The position numbers were made by a program, and so were the translations under genes. Shown here piece by piece: positions 44,747 through 53,866 of a DNA stretch of 64,000 nt. Under the pieces are notes generated by a model. That model saw only the letters and a program-made list of their open reading frames with translations. It was not told where the DNA came from and did no database searches. The stretch is from Streptomyces sp. TG1A-60 (GTDB taxonomy: Bacteria > Actinomycetota > Actinomycetes > Streptomycetales > Streptomycetaceae). The first letter of the stretch is position 1; the number at the start of each line of letters is the position of its first letter. The stretch is from NCBI RefSeq assembly GCF_037201975.1, contig NZ_CP147520.1, forward strand, positions 4,526,001-4,590,000. The letters are read 5' to 3'.

Positions 44747-46387
44747 TCAGCTCTCCGTCAGGAGTTCGTCCGCGTCCATGATCCGGTAGGCGTAGCCCTG
44801 TTCCGCGAGGAACCGCTGGCGGTGGGCCGCGAAGTCCTGGTCGATGGTGTCGCGGGCGACGACGGAGTAGAAGTGGGCCTGGTGGCCGTCCGCCTTGGGG
44901 CGCAGGACGCGGCCGAGGCGCTGGGCCTCCTCCTGGCGGGAGCCGAAGGTGCCGGAGACCTGGACGGCGACCGTCGCCTCCGGCAGGTCGATGGAGAAGT
45001 TGGCGACCTTCGAGACGACCAGGACGTTGATCTCGCCCTGCCGGAACGCCTCGAAGAGCTTCTCGCGTTGCGCGTTGCTGGTCTCGCCCTTGATCACCGG
45101 CGCGTCCAGGTGGGCGCCCAGCTCGTCGAGTTGGTCGATGTACTGGCCGATGACGAGGATCTGCTGCCCGGCGAAGCGGCGGACGATCGCCTCGGTCACC
45201 TTCCGCTTGGTCGCGGTGGTGGAGCAGTAGCGGTACTTGTCCTCCTGCTCGGCCGTGGCGTAAGCGAGCCGCTCGGAGTCGGTGAGGTTCACCCGGACCT
45301 CGACGCAGTCGGCGGGCGCGATGTAGCCCTGCGCCTCGATCTCCTTCCAGGGCGCGTCGAACCGCTTCGGCCCGATGAGCGAGAAGACGTCCGACTCCCG
45401 GCCGTCCTCCCGGACCAGGGTCGCCGTCAGCCCCAGCCGGCGCCGCGCCTGCAGATCCGCGGTGAACTTGAAGACCGGCGCGGGCAGCAGATGCACCTCG
45501 TCGTAGACGATCAGCCCCCAGTCGCGGGAGTCGAACAGCTCCAGGTGCGGATAGACGCCCTTCCGCCGGGTCGTCAGCACCTGGTACGTGGCGATGGTGA
45601 CCGGCCGGATCTCCTTCTTCGTACCGCTGTACTCGCCGATCTCGTCCTCGGTCAGCGACGTCCGCTTCACCAGCTCGTGCTTCCACTGCCGGGCCGAGAC
45701 GGTGTTCGTGACGAGGATGAGGGTCGTGGACTTCGCCTGGGCCATGGACCCGGCGCCGACCAGCGTCTTCCCGGCACCGCAGGGAAGCACGACCACCCCG
45801 CTGCCGCCGTGCCAGAAGTTCTCGACCGCCTGCTTCTGGTACGGCCGCAGCGCCCAGCCGTCCTCGTCCAGTTCGATCGCGTGCGCCTCGCCGTCCACGT
45901 ACCCGGCGAGGTCCTCGGCCGGCCAGCCCAGCTTCAGCAGCGTCTGCTTGATCTGCCCCCGCTCGGAGGGGTGCACGGCGACGGTGTCGGGGTCGATCCG
46001 GGCACCGACGAGCGGAGCGATCCGCTTCGACCGCAGGATCTCCTCCAGCACCGGCCGGTCGGTGGTGGTGAGGACGAGACCGTGGGTGGGGTGCTTGGAG
46101 AGGGTGAGGCGGCCGTAGCGGTCCATCGTCTCGGCGACGTCCACCAGCAGCGCGTGCGGCACCGGGTAGCGGCTGTACTGCACCAGCGCGTCCACCACCT
46201 GCTCGGCGTCGTGCCCGGCGGCCCGCGCGTTCCACAGCCCGAGCGGCGTCACCCGGTACGTGTGGATGTGCTCCGGCGCCCGCTCCAGCTCCGCGAACGG
46301 CGCGATGACCCGCCGGCACTCGTCCGCCTGCTCGTGGTCGACCTCCAGGAGCAGGGTCTTGTCGGACTGGACGATTAGGCAGGACAC
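44747..46387 (-). CDS. XPB/ERCC3-family DNA helicase
   Basis: A 546-residue SF2 helicase of the bacterial XPB type, involved in DNA repair or unwinding. The N-terminal ~150 residues are the helicase-XPB N-terminal (damage-recognition-like) domain. Walker A is VVVLPCGAGKT, the DEAH-box is written YDEVHLLPAP, motif III LTATLVREDGR, and motif VI is in SGTFGSRQEEAQRLGRVLRP. The GTG at 46387 is chosen because GGAGG lies 5 nt upstream. The gene order with the large WYL-like partner upstream is the same as in mycobacteria (xpb next to its partner), though here a recombinase remnant has come between. Confidence 0.93.
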   Translation of the reverse strand: MSCLIVQSDKTLLLEVDHEQADECRRVIAPFAELERAPEHIHTYRVTPLGLWNARAAGHDAEQVVDALVQYSRYPVPHALLVDVAETMDRYGRLTLSKHPTHGLVLTTTDRPVLEEILRSKRIAPLVGARIDPDTVAVHPSERGQIKQTLLKLGWPAEDLAGYVDGEAHAIELDEDGWALRPYQKQAVENFWHGGSGVVVLPCGAGKTLVGAGSMAQAKSTTLILVTNTVSARQWKHELVKRTSLTEDEIGEYSGTKKEIRPVTIATYQVLTTRRKGVYPHLELFDSRDWGLIVYDEVHLLPAPVFKFTADLQARRRLGLTATLVREDGRESDVFSLIGPKRFDAPWKEIEAQGYIAPADCVEVRVNLTDSERLAYATAEQEDKYRYCSTTATKRKVTEAIVRRFAGQQILVIGQYIDQLDELGAHLDAPVIKGETSNAQREKLFEAFRQGEINVLVVSKVANFSIDLPEATVAVQVSGTFGSRQEEAQRLGRVLRPKADGHQAHFYSVVARDTIDQDFAAHRQRFLAEQGYAYRIMDADELLTES

Positions 46388-46415
46388 GCGTACCTCCGTG
46401 GATTGGATTGTCACC

Positions 46416-46716
46416 GTGACAGACACCACACCTGCCACGGCTCGGGCCATGCCCCGTGCCCGGCGCCGGAAGGGCGTACCGGCCAGCGCGCCGGGGATGC
46501 GCGCCGCTGTCTATGTTCGCCTATCGCGTGAAACGGACGAGACGACTTCTCCCGAGCGCCAGCGCGCGGTATGCGAGGCGCTGTGTGAGGCACGTGGCTG
46601 GGGCGTCATAGCCGTCGAGGAGGACATCGATATCTCCGGCTTCTCGCGTGGCCATCGACCGGCCAGGACTGCAGCGCATCCTGACCAGGCTCGCACAGCT
46701 CGGTGGTCTTCCTTAG
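46416..46716 (+). pseudogene. Broken serine-recombinase gene
   Basis: The first ~75 codons from the GTG at 46416 encode the start of a serine recombinase catalytic domain: MRAAVYVRLSRETDETTSPE with the catalytic Ser, then QRAVCEALCEARGWGVIAVE. After ISGFSRG the frame is wrong; a +1 shift near 46650 restores AIDRPGLQRILTRLAQLGG before a stop at 46714. The recombinase is thus frameshifted and cut after about 95 residues. It sits divergently in the 346-bp gap between the helicase and its partner. Confidence 0.85.
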
Positions 46717-46733
46717 CTTGAGTCGGTCCGGGT

Positions 46734-49349
46734 TCAGGCCGAGTCGTCCGCCAGCTCCGCGACGCCCGTGATCCGGTGCAGCGGGAACGTCCGGACCTCG
46801 TCCGCCGTGTGGTCGTACGCCGTCACGAAGCCGCCCTCGACGCGGACCGGGGCGATCACACGCTGGGTGGCGGAGCCCTCGGCGTTGACGTAGCCGATCC
46901 ACAGGGCCTCGCCGGTGAGGACGGCGGCCTGCATGGTGGCGAGGGTCTCGGCGGAGCTCGTGCGGGGCAGGGCACCGGCCGGAGCCGGGCCGCCGGTCGT
47001 CCTGCGGGGCGCGGTGGAGGCGAGATCACCGGCGCGGATCGCGCGGATCGCGGCGCCCAGCAGGGTGTCGTCCGGAACCGGGGGGCCGTCCGGGACGGGC
47101 TCCGGGGCCGTGCGGGGCGGGGTGCGGTGGGCCTGCGCCCGGGTGATCAGGACATCCCCCTCCACGGACTCGGCGGCCGGCGCGTACCCCATCGCCCGCA
47201 GCCCGTCGAGCAGCGCCGCCGGGTCCGTCTGGGCGGCGAGCACGGTCGGCGCCAGGCGCCGCAGCCCCAGCCCCTGCGACCGCTTGTCGGCCAGGATCTC
47301 GCTGAGCATCGCGTCGTCGTCGCACCGCACGTAAGCCGACGCCGCGCCGATCCGCAGGTGCCCGTGGCGCCGGGCCACGTCGTCGATCAGATACGCGAGC
47401 GGCTGCGGGACCGGCGTACGGGAGTGGACCGTCAGGAAGTCGTGCAGGTCGGAGGCGGTCCGACCCGCGTCCAGAGCCCGGCGCACCGACCCCGACGTGA
47501 ACCGGTACACCGTCGCGCCACCCTTCGACTCCACGTCCGCAAGTACGCCCAGCATGTCGGCCAGGGGCCGCTCCAGCGGACCGGGAGCCACGGCCGTCAG
47601 GTCCGCCTGGAGCAGGACGTGGTCCAGCGGCTCGGGGAGCAGCGGCGCGAGCAGCCGCGCGGCCCGGGAAGCGGCGGCGGCCTGCTCGGCGACGGGGTCG
47701 GGCGAGGGGAGGGGGTGGACCGGCAGCGGTACGTGGTGGGCGGGGAGCTTGTCGCCCGGGGTCTCCGGCAGCTCACCCGTCGTGGAGGTCTCCTGCGGAA
47801 GGCCGAGGAGCGCGCGGCCGGGCGTGGACAGCGCGCCGCGCCCGGTCACACCGAGCGACTCCGCCTCGGAGAGGGTCCACCGGGCGATACGGGCACGCAG
47901 ATCGTCCGGCGCGTGGGGCCGCTGCGGGGAGTGCGCGGGGTGCCGCTGAGGCTGTGAGGGCTGCCGGCCGCGGGTGGGGCGTTCCCACTGGAGGCGGGTC
48001 AGCACGGACTCGGGGGTGGCCGAGGTGCCCGCGGGGAGCCCGGCGAGGAGCGTGAGGACCCGGTGGCGTACCTCGGGCGCGGCGGAACGGTCCAGGCCCG
48101 GTCCCAGCGTCGACAGCGTACGGTCCTTGGCGTCCCGTTCGCCGATCACGCCCGGCGTACGGGTCGCCGTCAGCCAGGCCGTGGCGAGCCGCGCCCAGCG
48201 CTCGGCGGCGGGCAGCTCCAGCCACGCGTCGTACGCGGGGGTGGCGGCGTACCGCTCGTCGGCCTCGCCGTCCGAGGCCAACAGCCCGGCGGCGTAGGCG
48301 AGTTCGATCCAGAAGGCGGCGACGGGCTCGGGCATGTCGAGGGCCACGGCGGTCCGCTTCAGGTCCCGCATGCTGAGGCCGCCCGCGCGCAGCACGGCCG
48401 GGCCGCCCTCGTCCCAGTCCTTCAGCAGTTCCTCCACGGTCGCCAGCGCGGTGTACGCCTGGCCGGCCGCCGTCGCGTCCACGACCTGGGGATGGTGCGC
48501 GGCCGTCGCCTCGACGGGCGGCGCCACGGGCCGCACCTCCCGGTGCGCCCGGCCCGCCCGCAGATGCAGGGCGACCTCACGGGGGAGGACGACAGTGCCG
48601 GGGGTGGTGGGCAGGAGCAGACCACGGTCCAGGAGCCAGCGCAGATGGGCCGCCGGGTCGGCCGTGACCTGGCCGTACGGCGGGCCCCACATCAGGCGCG
48701 CCAGGACGTCGCGGGACTCCGGCGGCGCGGAGGCGAGGAGGGCGGCCATGCGGGCGCGGTCGGTGAACAGGCCGGTGAGGGAGGCGACCGCCGACACCGA
48801 GTCGTGGGTGCCCGCAAGGCCGGCCTCCGCGACGATCTCCTGGACCCGCCCCGGCGACATCCCCGCGGTGGCCTCCGCGACGGTCGGCCCGAGGCCGGTG
48901 GGGGAGGGGTGCTGCGGGGAGGGGGCGAGCAGTTCGCGGGCCGTGCGGACGAGGCGGAGCCGGTCGTCGGGGCCCCAGACGAGGGCCTGGTCGCGCAGTG
49001 TGGCGAGCGCGTGGGGCAGCGCGGCGGTGACCGCCGGGTCCGCGTCGTCGCCCGCCAGGAGGGCCGCGAGTTCGGTGTACGCCGCCGGGTCGGCCGCGAC
49101 GGCCAGGGCCTGCGCGGTCTGCAGCGCGAACCGGTCCAGCCGTTCCAGGGCCCGCACGACCGAGGCGCGCGTCCCGGCGCGGGTCGCCAGCTGCGTCAGG
49201 TCCGTGGGCACCGGCGTGACGAGGTCCGGCCGCGCCCGGAGCAGCACGGCCAGCGAACGGTCGTCCCGCCCGCGCAGGGCCTCCGCCAGCGAACGGGGGG
49301 CCCCGCCGGCCGGCGCCGCCTCCGTGGGGGTGTGCTCCTCGGTGCTCAT
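46734..49349 (-). CDS. XPB-partner protein with helicase-associated and WYL-like domains
   Basis: 871 residues. The N-terminal 450 residues are helical, with winged-helix-like stretches (VVRALERLDRFALQTAQALA; WLLDRGLLLPTTPGTVVLPREVALHLR). The middle contains the XPB/Ssl2-like helicase-associated segment (LDHVLLQADLTAVAPGPLERPLADML, then ESKGGATVYRFTSGSVRRALDAGRT). The C-terminus is a WYL-like module (ALWIGYVNAEGSATQRVIAPVRVEGGFVTAYDHTADEVRTFPL). Proteins of this kind are encoded beside bacterial xpb and presumably assist or regulate the helicase. The ATG at 49349 is the first start in the conserved part; the open frame beyond it is a shadow of the next gene. Confidence 0.9.
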   Translation of the reverse strand: MSTEEHTPTEAAPAGGAPRSLAEALRGRDDRSLAVLLRARPDLVTPVPTDLTQLATRAGTRASVVRALERLDRFALQTAQALAVAADPAAYTELAALLAGDDADPAVTAALPHALATLRDQALVWGPDDRLRLVRTARELLAPSPQHPSPTGLGPTVAEATAGMSPGRVQEIVAEAGLAGTHDSVSAVASLTGLFTDRARMAALLASAPPESRDVLARLMWGPPYGQVTADPAAHLRWLLDRGLLLPTTPGTVVLPREVALHLRAGRAHREVRPVAPPVEATAAHHPQVVDATAAGQAYTALATVEELLKDWDEGGPAVLRAGGLSMRDLKRTAVALDMPEPVAAFWIELAYAAGLLASDGEADERYAATPAYDAWLELPAAERWARLATAWLTATRTPGVIGERDAKDRTLSTLGPGLDRSAAPEVRHRVLTLLAGLPAGTSATPESVLTRLQWERPTRGRQPSQPQRHPAHSPQRPHAPDDLRARIARWTLSEAESLGVTGRGALSTPGRALLGLPQETSTTGELPETPGDKLPAHHVPLPVHPLPSPDPVAEQAAAASRAARLLAPLLPEPLDHVLLQADLTAVAPGPLERPLADMLGVLADVESKGGATVYRFTSGSVRRALDAGRTASDLHDFLTVHSRTPVPQPLAYLIDDVARRHGHLRIGAASAYVRCDDDAMLSEILADKRSQGLGLRRLAPTVLAAQTDPAALLDGLRAMGYAPAAESVEGDVLITRAQAHRTPPRTAPEPVPDGPPVPDDTLLGAAIRAIRAGDLASTAPRRTTGGPAPAGALPRTSSAETLATMQAAVLTGEALWIGYVNAEGSATQRVIAPVRVEGGFVTAYDHTADEVRTFPLHRITGVAELADDSA

Positions 49350-49634
49350 CCGGCCAACGGTAGCGGAGGGGCTCCGCCGAATCGGGGCGCCCGGTGGCTC
49401 GGGGTGACTGTATTTCGGGGCGGGTGGGGGTCTGGGCGGCTGTGGGTTCGTAGGCGGCTGTGGGTCCGGGGAGGCTGTCGTTTGGGCGGGTGCGAGTGGG
49501 GGAGCGGGGTGTGCGGGATGGCCGCGCGGTTCCCCACGTCCCTCACCGGGGTGCGCTCCCGTTCGGCACGGCTGCCTCGTACCCCGGAAGCGATACGGTC
49601 GGGGGAGCACGTGCGGCAACCCCGGAGGGGCTTC

Positions 49635-50684
49635 GTGGGGATTGAGAGCGACCAGGTTGTCTACGAGTACCTGAGCCGGGTCGGGGATCTGGCTCAGCAG
49701 CGGCAGTTGCCGTCGGCGACGCGGATGCGTCTGGTGTCGGGGCTGCGGGACGAGATCGACCGGCGGCGGGCCAAGGCGTCGGTGGACAGTCCGGCCGCCG
49801 TGCGCCGCATCATCTCCCGCCTGGGCACGCCGGACGAGGTGGTGGAGGCCGCGGGCGCCCCCGGGGACGTCCCCGAGCCGCCGGCTGCCGCCGTGCCCGT
49901 GCAGCGGGCGACCGGCGGGGACAGTGGGGCCGACGAGGCGGAGGGGCGGGCCAAGGGGCTGCGTCGGGTCGTGCCCCGGCCGCGTTCCGCCGACGCGGGG
50001 CCGCCGTCGGTGCGAAAGGGCGCTCTGCCGCCGCATCTCGCCCCGCTGGACGAGTTGGGCGACGGCGGGGTGCAGCCCGACTGGTGGCGGGTCGGCGAGA
50101 GCGGCGGGTCCGGGCGGGGTGACCTCGGGACCGGGCTCGGGGACGCCGTGCCGGGGTTCGTCGGGGGTGTGGAGATTCCCGAGTTGCTGAAGCCGCCGCC
50201 GGTGCGGGAGAAGGGCGCGGGCGCGGTCGAGAAGGACGCGGGTGTGCCGGGGGGCGCCGAGGCGGGCGCGGGGGCGGCTTCGGCGGTCGAGGTGGAGGAA
50301 GGGGCGGCTCGGCGGCGGTGGGTGCGGCGGTTGCGGCCCGTCGGCGGAGGGTGGAGCAATCCGCTGTTGTTGCTGGCCGCCGCGTTGTTGGTCGCGGGGG
50401 CGGTGATGGGCAGTCTGGTGCCGCTGGGGCTCGGATGGTTGATCGCCTATCTCTCGCGGCGGTTGACGGCCGCTGAGTCGAAGTGGGCGGTCATGGGGGT
50501 CCCGGGGATGGTGGCCGGGGGGTGGGTCGTGTGGTTGTGGGGGCGTATGGACGGGCGGTGGGGGGAGCCGGTCGCTCAGGGGGAGATGAGCGCCGCGCTG
50601 GCTGAGACCTGGCCGTGGGTGCTGCGGGTCGCCGCCGTGTCCTCCGCGCTCTATCTGCTGTGGCGTTCCCAGCGGTCCCGGTGA
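49635..50684 (+). CDS. HAAS-domain membrane protein
   Basis: 349 residues. The N-terminal 70 residues (VVYEYLSRVGDLAQQRQLPS and later DSPAAVRRIISRLGTPDEVV) match the HAAS helical signalling domain that in other proteins pairs with PadR-type regulators. A long Gly/Pro/Glu-rich linker follows, and the C-terminus has three or four transmembrane helices (NPLLLLAAALLVAGAVMGSL onward). The GTG at 49635 follows GGAGGGG. The role is unknown; HAAS plus membrane helices suggests a membrane-tethered partner of a regulator. Third-position GC is very high. Confidence 0.82.
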   Translation: MGIESDQVVYEYLSRVGDLAQQRQLPSATRMRLVSGLRDEIDRRRAKASVDSPAAVRRIISRLGTPDEVVEAAGAPGDVPEPPAAAVPVQRATGGDSGADEAEGRAKGLRRVVPRPRSADAGPPSVRKGALPPHLAPLDELGDGGVQPDWWRVGESGGSGRGDLGTGLGDAVPGFVGGVEIPELLKPPPVREKGAGAVEKDAGVPGGAEAGAGAASAVEVEEGAARRRWVRRLRPVGGGWSNPLLLLAAALLVAGAVMGSLVPLGLGWLIAYLSRRLTAAESKWAVMGVPGMVAGGWVVWLWGRMDGRWGEPVAQGEMSAALAETWPWVLRVAAVSSALYLLWRSQRSR

Positions 50685-50699
50685 CCGGGGTTCGCGTTG

Positions 50700-50775
50700 A
50701 GCGCCGGGTGCGGGTCGGGAGTGGTTGCTCGCGCGGTTCCCCGCGCCCTTGAAAACCCGGGCCGGCCCCGCTCTC
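50700..50775. repeat. Copy of the dispersed GC-rich element
   Basis: GGTTGCTCGCGCGGTTCCCC then GCGCCCTTGAAAACC matches the left block of the element at 12508-12660. Confidence 0.5.
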
Positions 50776-50811
50776 CGTGACGGCCGAGCCACCCTCTCGG
50801 GGGGCCACCCC

Positions 50812-50817
50812 CACAAT
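50812..50817 (+). promoter_or_regulatory. -10 box of a leaderless HAD-hydrolase transcript
   Basis: CACAAT ends 7 nt before the ATG at 50825. GGGAGG in the gap is too close (1 nt) to act as a ribosome binding site, which supports a leaderless start. Confidence 0.45.
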
Positions 50818-50824
50818 GGGAGGC

Positions 50825-51445
50825 ATGATTTCTCGCGTACTCACCGTCGGGTTCGATCTCGACATGACGTTGATCGACTCGCGGCCGGGGATCCACGCCT
50901 GCTACGAGGCGCTGGCGGCGCGGACGGGGACGTACATAGACGCCGATCTGGCGATCACGCGGCTGGGGCCGCCGCTGGCGGACGAACTGGCGCGGTGGTT
51001 CCCGGCGGCGGAGATCCCGGCGATGGCGGACCTCTACCGCGAGATGTACCCGGCGACAGCGATCGCCGCGACCTCCGCGATGCCGGGCGCGGCGGAGGCG
51101 ATCGCGGCGGTCCGGGCGGCCGGCGGGCGGGCGATCGTGGTCACCGCCAAGTACGAGCCGAACGCCAAGCTGCACCTGGAGCACCTCGGCATCGAGCCGG
51201 ACGCGGTCGTCGGGGACCTGTGGGCGGAGGCCAAGGCGGAGGCGCTGCGCGAGCACGGCGCGGGCGTGTACGTCGGCGACCACACCGGCGACGTACGCGG
51301 CGCCCGCACGGCACAGGCGTACGCGGTCGCCGTGGCCACCGGCCCGTGCGACGAACGGGAACTGCGGGAGGCCGGCGCCGACGTCGTCCTCCCGGACCTG
51401 ACGGCCTTCCCGCGGTGGCTGGCGCGTCACGGCCACCGGTACTAG
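50825..51445 (+). CDS. HAD-superfamily hydrolase (phosphoglycolate phosphatase-like)
   Basis: 206 residues. Motif I is VGFDLDMTLIDSRPGI with the nucleophile Asp, motif II VVTAKYEPN, Lys in the KAEAL region, and motif IV VYVGDHTGDVRGARTA. The cap domain is of the helical (subfamily IA) type. Such enzymes dephosphorylate small phosphates such as phosphoglycolate; the actual substrate is unknown. Its stop abuts the convergent small membrane protein by 1 bp. Confidence 0.88.
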   Translation: MISRVLTVGFDLDMTLIDSRPGIHACYEALAARTGTYIDADLAITRLGPPLADELARWFPAAEIPAMADLYREMYPATAIAATSAMPGAAEAIAAVRAAGGRAIVVTAKYEPNAKLHLEHLGIEPDAVVGDLWAEAKAEALREHGAGVYVGDHTGDVRGARTAQAYAVAVATGPCDERELREAGADVVLPDLTAFPRWLARHGHRY

Positions 51446-51697
51446 CTAGAAACGCGCCTCGCGCGCCCTTCTGCGCCCCGCCGCGACGGACTGGAGGACT
51501 CCGGCGGCGGCGATGAGGAATCCGACGCCCATGAGCATGCTCAAGAGGAACATGTACGTCGGGAACGGCGTCGTTCCGAGGAACAGCGGGGCCACGGTGA
51601 CGAGTGTGGCCACGGCGCCGACGAAGAACACGATGGCACCGGAACGGATCAGCCGGTCACCGGGTTCGGCGGAATTCGGTTGGGTTTTGTCACGCAC
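51446..51697 (-). CDS. Small two-helix membrane protein
   Basis: 83 residues with two transmembrane helices (SGAIVFFVGAVATLVTVAPL and YMFLLSMLMGVGFLIAAAGV) and a basic C-terminus. The arrangement predicts a hairpin in the cytoplasmic membrane. The family is common in streptomycetes but has no assigned role that I know of. It is divergent from the CSD gene and convergent with the HAD gene. Confidence 0.82.
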   Translation of the reverse strand: MRDKTQPNSAEPGDRLIRSGAIVFFVGAVATLVTVAPLFLGTTPFPTYMFLLSMLMGVGFLIAAAGVLQSVAAGRRRAREARF

Positions 51698-51878
51698 CGG
51701 ACCAGGGTAGTTCCCAGCGCGAGGGAACAGTCGGCCGACGTCTTGTCACCCGCCCCCGGGCCATTAGCCTGGGTACCGGCGGGTCCGGCGACCCGCTGTA
51801 GTGCTGTCCAGAGCAGTTCGCGCCCACCCAGAACACTTTTCAGAGCAGTTTCCGACGAGTACGAGGACGAGGACAGAC

Positions 51879-52262
51879 GTGCCTACCGGCAAAGTCAAAT
51901 GGTTCAACAGCGAGAAGGGCTTCGGCTTTCTCTCCCGCGACGACGGCGGTGACGTCTTCGTCCACTCCTCCGTACTGCCCGCCGGTGTCGACACCTTGAA
52001 GCCGGGACAGAAGGTCGAGTTCGGAGTCGTCGCGGGTCAGCGCGGCGACCAGGCCCTCTCCGTGACGGTCCTGGAGCCGGCCCCCTCGGTCGCCGCCGCC
52101 CAGCGGAAGAAGCCCGACGAGCTCGCCTCGATCGTGCAGGATCTGACGACGCTGCTGGAGAACATCACGCCGATGCTGGAGCGGGGCCGCTATCCCGACC
52201 GCGCCGCGGGCAATAAGATCGCGGGTCTCCTCCGTGCCGTGGCCGACCAGTTGGACGTGTAG
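51879..52262 (+). CDS. Cold-shock-domain protein with C-terminal extension
   Basis: 127 residues. The N-terminal 65 form a cold-shock domain: [15 protein letters not shown] with RNP1, DVFVHSSVL with RNP2. The C-terminal 60 ([20 protein letters not shown] and on) form two helices not found in short CspA proteins. It likely binds single-stranded nucleic acid. The GTG at 51879 is chosen by homology; GAGGACGAGGACAG upstream serves as ribosome binding site. Confidence 0.92.
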   Translation: MPTGKVKWFNSEKGFGFLSRDDGGDVFVHSSVLPAGVDTLKPGQKVEFGVVAGQRGDQALSVTVLEPAPSVAAAQRKKPDELASIVQDLTTLLENITPMLERGRYPDRAAGNKIAGLLRAVADQLDV

Positions 52263-52283
52263 CCGCGTCGACTCCAGGGGCTC

Positions 52284-53144
52284 TCAAGGGAATGCGAGCG
52301 CGTTCGGGCCGAGGGGCGGTACCAGCCCCTCGGCCGCCGCGCGCGTGAGCAGGCCCCTGACGGCCGCGTAGCCGTCCTCGCCCAGGTCCGCCGTGAACTC
52401 GTTGACGTACAGGCCGATGTGCTGGTCGGCGACGGCCGGGTCCATCTCCTGGGCGTGTTCGAGGACGTACGGTCGGGAGGCCTCGGGGTCGTCCCAGGCC
52501 GCGCGGACCGAGGTGCGGATCGTCTCGGCGAGCAGGGTCAGCGTCTCCTCGCCCAGCGCCCGCCTGGCGATGATCGCGCCGAGGGGGATCGGCAGGCCGG
52601 TCGTGCCCTCCCAGTGCTCGCCCATGTCGGCGAGCTTGTGGAGGCCGTAGTCCTGGTACGTGAACCGGGCCTCGTGGATGACGAGCCCGGCGTCGACCTT
52701 CCCGTCCCGCACGGCCGGCATGATCTCGTGGAACGGCATCACCACGATCTCCCCCACCCCGCCGGGCAGCGCGTCCGCCGCCCACAGGCGGAAGAGGAGA
52801 TACGCGGTCGACCGCTCGCTCGGCACGGCGACCGTACGGCCGGTGAGTTCCGTGCCCGGATCCCGCGTCAGCACCAGCGGGCCGCAGCCCCGGCCCAGCG
52901 CGCCGCCGCACGGCAGCAGCGCGTAGTCGTCGAGGACGTACGGCAGGACGGCGTACGACACCTTCAGTACGTCGAGGTCGCCGCGTTCGGCCATGCCGTT
53001 GGTGATGTCGATGTCCGCGAAGGTCACATCGAGCGCCGGGGCGCCCGGGATCCGGCCGTGGGCCCAGGCGTCGAAGACGAACGTGTCGTTGGGGCAGGGC
53101 GAATAGGCCATCCGCAGCGTGCCGTTCAGCGTCTCAGAGCTCAT
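52284..53144 (-). CDS. mqnD: 1,4-dihydroxy-6-naphthoate synthase (menaquinone, futalosine route)
   Basis: A 286-residue enzyme of the MqnA/MqnD fold that converts cyclic dehypoxanthine futalosine to 1,4-dihydroxy-6-naphthoate. Marks are MAYSPCPNDTFVFDAW at the N-terminus, LDVLKVSYAVLPYVLDDYALLPCGGALGRGCGPLV, and HEARFTYQDYGLHKLADMG. SPCPNDTF is the MqnD rather than MqnA signature. Its start overlaps the mqnB end by 11 bp, so the two are co-translated. The pathway replaces the classical men route in streptomycetes. Confidence 0.94.
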   Translation of the reverse strand: MSSETLNGTLRMAYSPCPNDTFVFDAWAHGRIPGAPALDVTFADIDITNGMAERGDLDVLKVSYAVLPYVLDDYALLPCGGALGRGCGPLVLTRDPGTELTGRTVAVPSERSTAYLLFRLWAADALPGGVGEIVVMPFHEIMPAVRDGKVDAGLVIHEARFTYQDYGLHKLADMGEHWEGTTGLPIPLGAIIARRALGEETLTLLAETIRTSVRAAWDDPEASRPYVLEHAQEMDPAVADQHIGLYVNEFTADLGEDGYAAVRGLLTRAAAEGLVPPLGPNALAFP

Positions 53145-53850
53145 AGGGGTCCCAACTGTCCAGTGCGGGCGTCAGCTTCCCGAAGGCCTCGGTGAGCGCG
53201 GTCAGCGCGTCGCCGACGCGCCAGGCGGCGCGGTCGCGCGGCCCGACGGCGTTGGAGACGGCGCGCAGTTCGAGGACGGGGCTGGTGTGCGCGGCGGCGG
53301 CCTCGGCGACCCCGAAGCCCTCCATCGCCTCGGCCAGGGCGCGCGGGTGGCGGTCGCGCAGGGCGGTCGCGCGCTCGGCGCTGCCGGTGACGGTGGAGAC
53401 GGTCAGTACGGTGCCGGTGCGGGCGCCGGTGGCGGTCGCGGCGGCGCGTACGAGGGCCTGCGGGGGGTGGTGGGTGACGGTGCCGAAGCCCAGGTCCGTG
53501 ACCGGGAGGAAGCCGTCGGGGGTCTCGGCGCCGAGATCGGCGGCCGTGATCTCGTCGGCGAGGACCAGGGAGCCGACGGGCGCCTCGGGCGGGAAGCCGC
53601 CCGCGATACCGGCCGACACGACCAGCCCGTACGGCCTGCCGCCGAGCGCGGCGGCGGTCAGCGCGGCGGCGGTGGAGGCGGCGGCGAGCGCGGGGCCGAC
53701 ACCGGCGGCGAGGAGGTCGTAGTCGTGGCCCACCGCGTGGCGGCGGTGGAGGGTGGCCGCCGGGAGGCGTACGTCGGTGCCGGGGCCCGGGAGCGCCCGT
53801 GCCACCGCGTCCCGTTCGACGGGGACGGCGGTGGCTACGAGGATGCGCAT
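53134..53850 (-). CDS. mqnB: Futalosine hydrolase
   Basis: A 238-residue nucleoside-phosphorylase-fold hydrolase that removes hypoxanthine from futalosine. Visible are MRILVATAVPVERDAV, the Gly-rich ribose loop LVVSAGIAGGFPPEAPVGSLVLADEI, and EAMEGFGVAEAAAAHTSPVLELRAVSNAVGPRDRAAW, with the catalytic Glu/Asp pair in the usual positions. It overlaps mqnD, the later step of the same pathway, on the same strand. It starts at an ATG 16 bp downstream of the DUF2771 stop. Confidence 0.94.
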   Translation of the reverse strand: MRILVATAVPVERDAVARALPGPGTDVRLPAATLHRRHAVGHDYDLLAAGVGPALAAASTAAALTAAALGGRPYGLVVSAGIAGGFPPEAPVGSLVLADEITAADLGAETPDGFLPVTDLGFGTVTHHPPQALVRAAATATGARTGTVLTVSTVTGSAERATALRDRHPRALAEAMEGFGVAEAAAAHTSPVLELRAVSNAVGPRDRAAWRVGDALTALTEAFGKLTPALDSWDPYEL

Positions 53851-53866
53851 GGGCGGCGGGTGTGGA

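Noticed and set aside
49350..50816. 489 further codons upstream of the XPB-partner ATG
   Set aside because: His/Pro/Arg-rich and antisense to the HAAS membrane protein; conserved sequence starts only at 49349.
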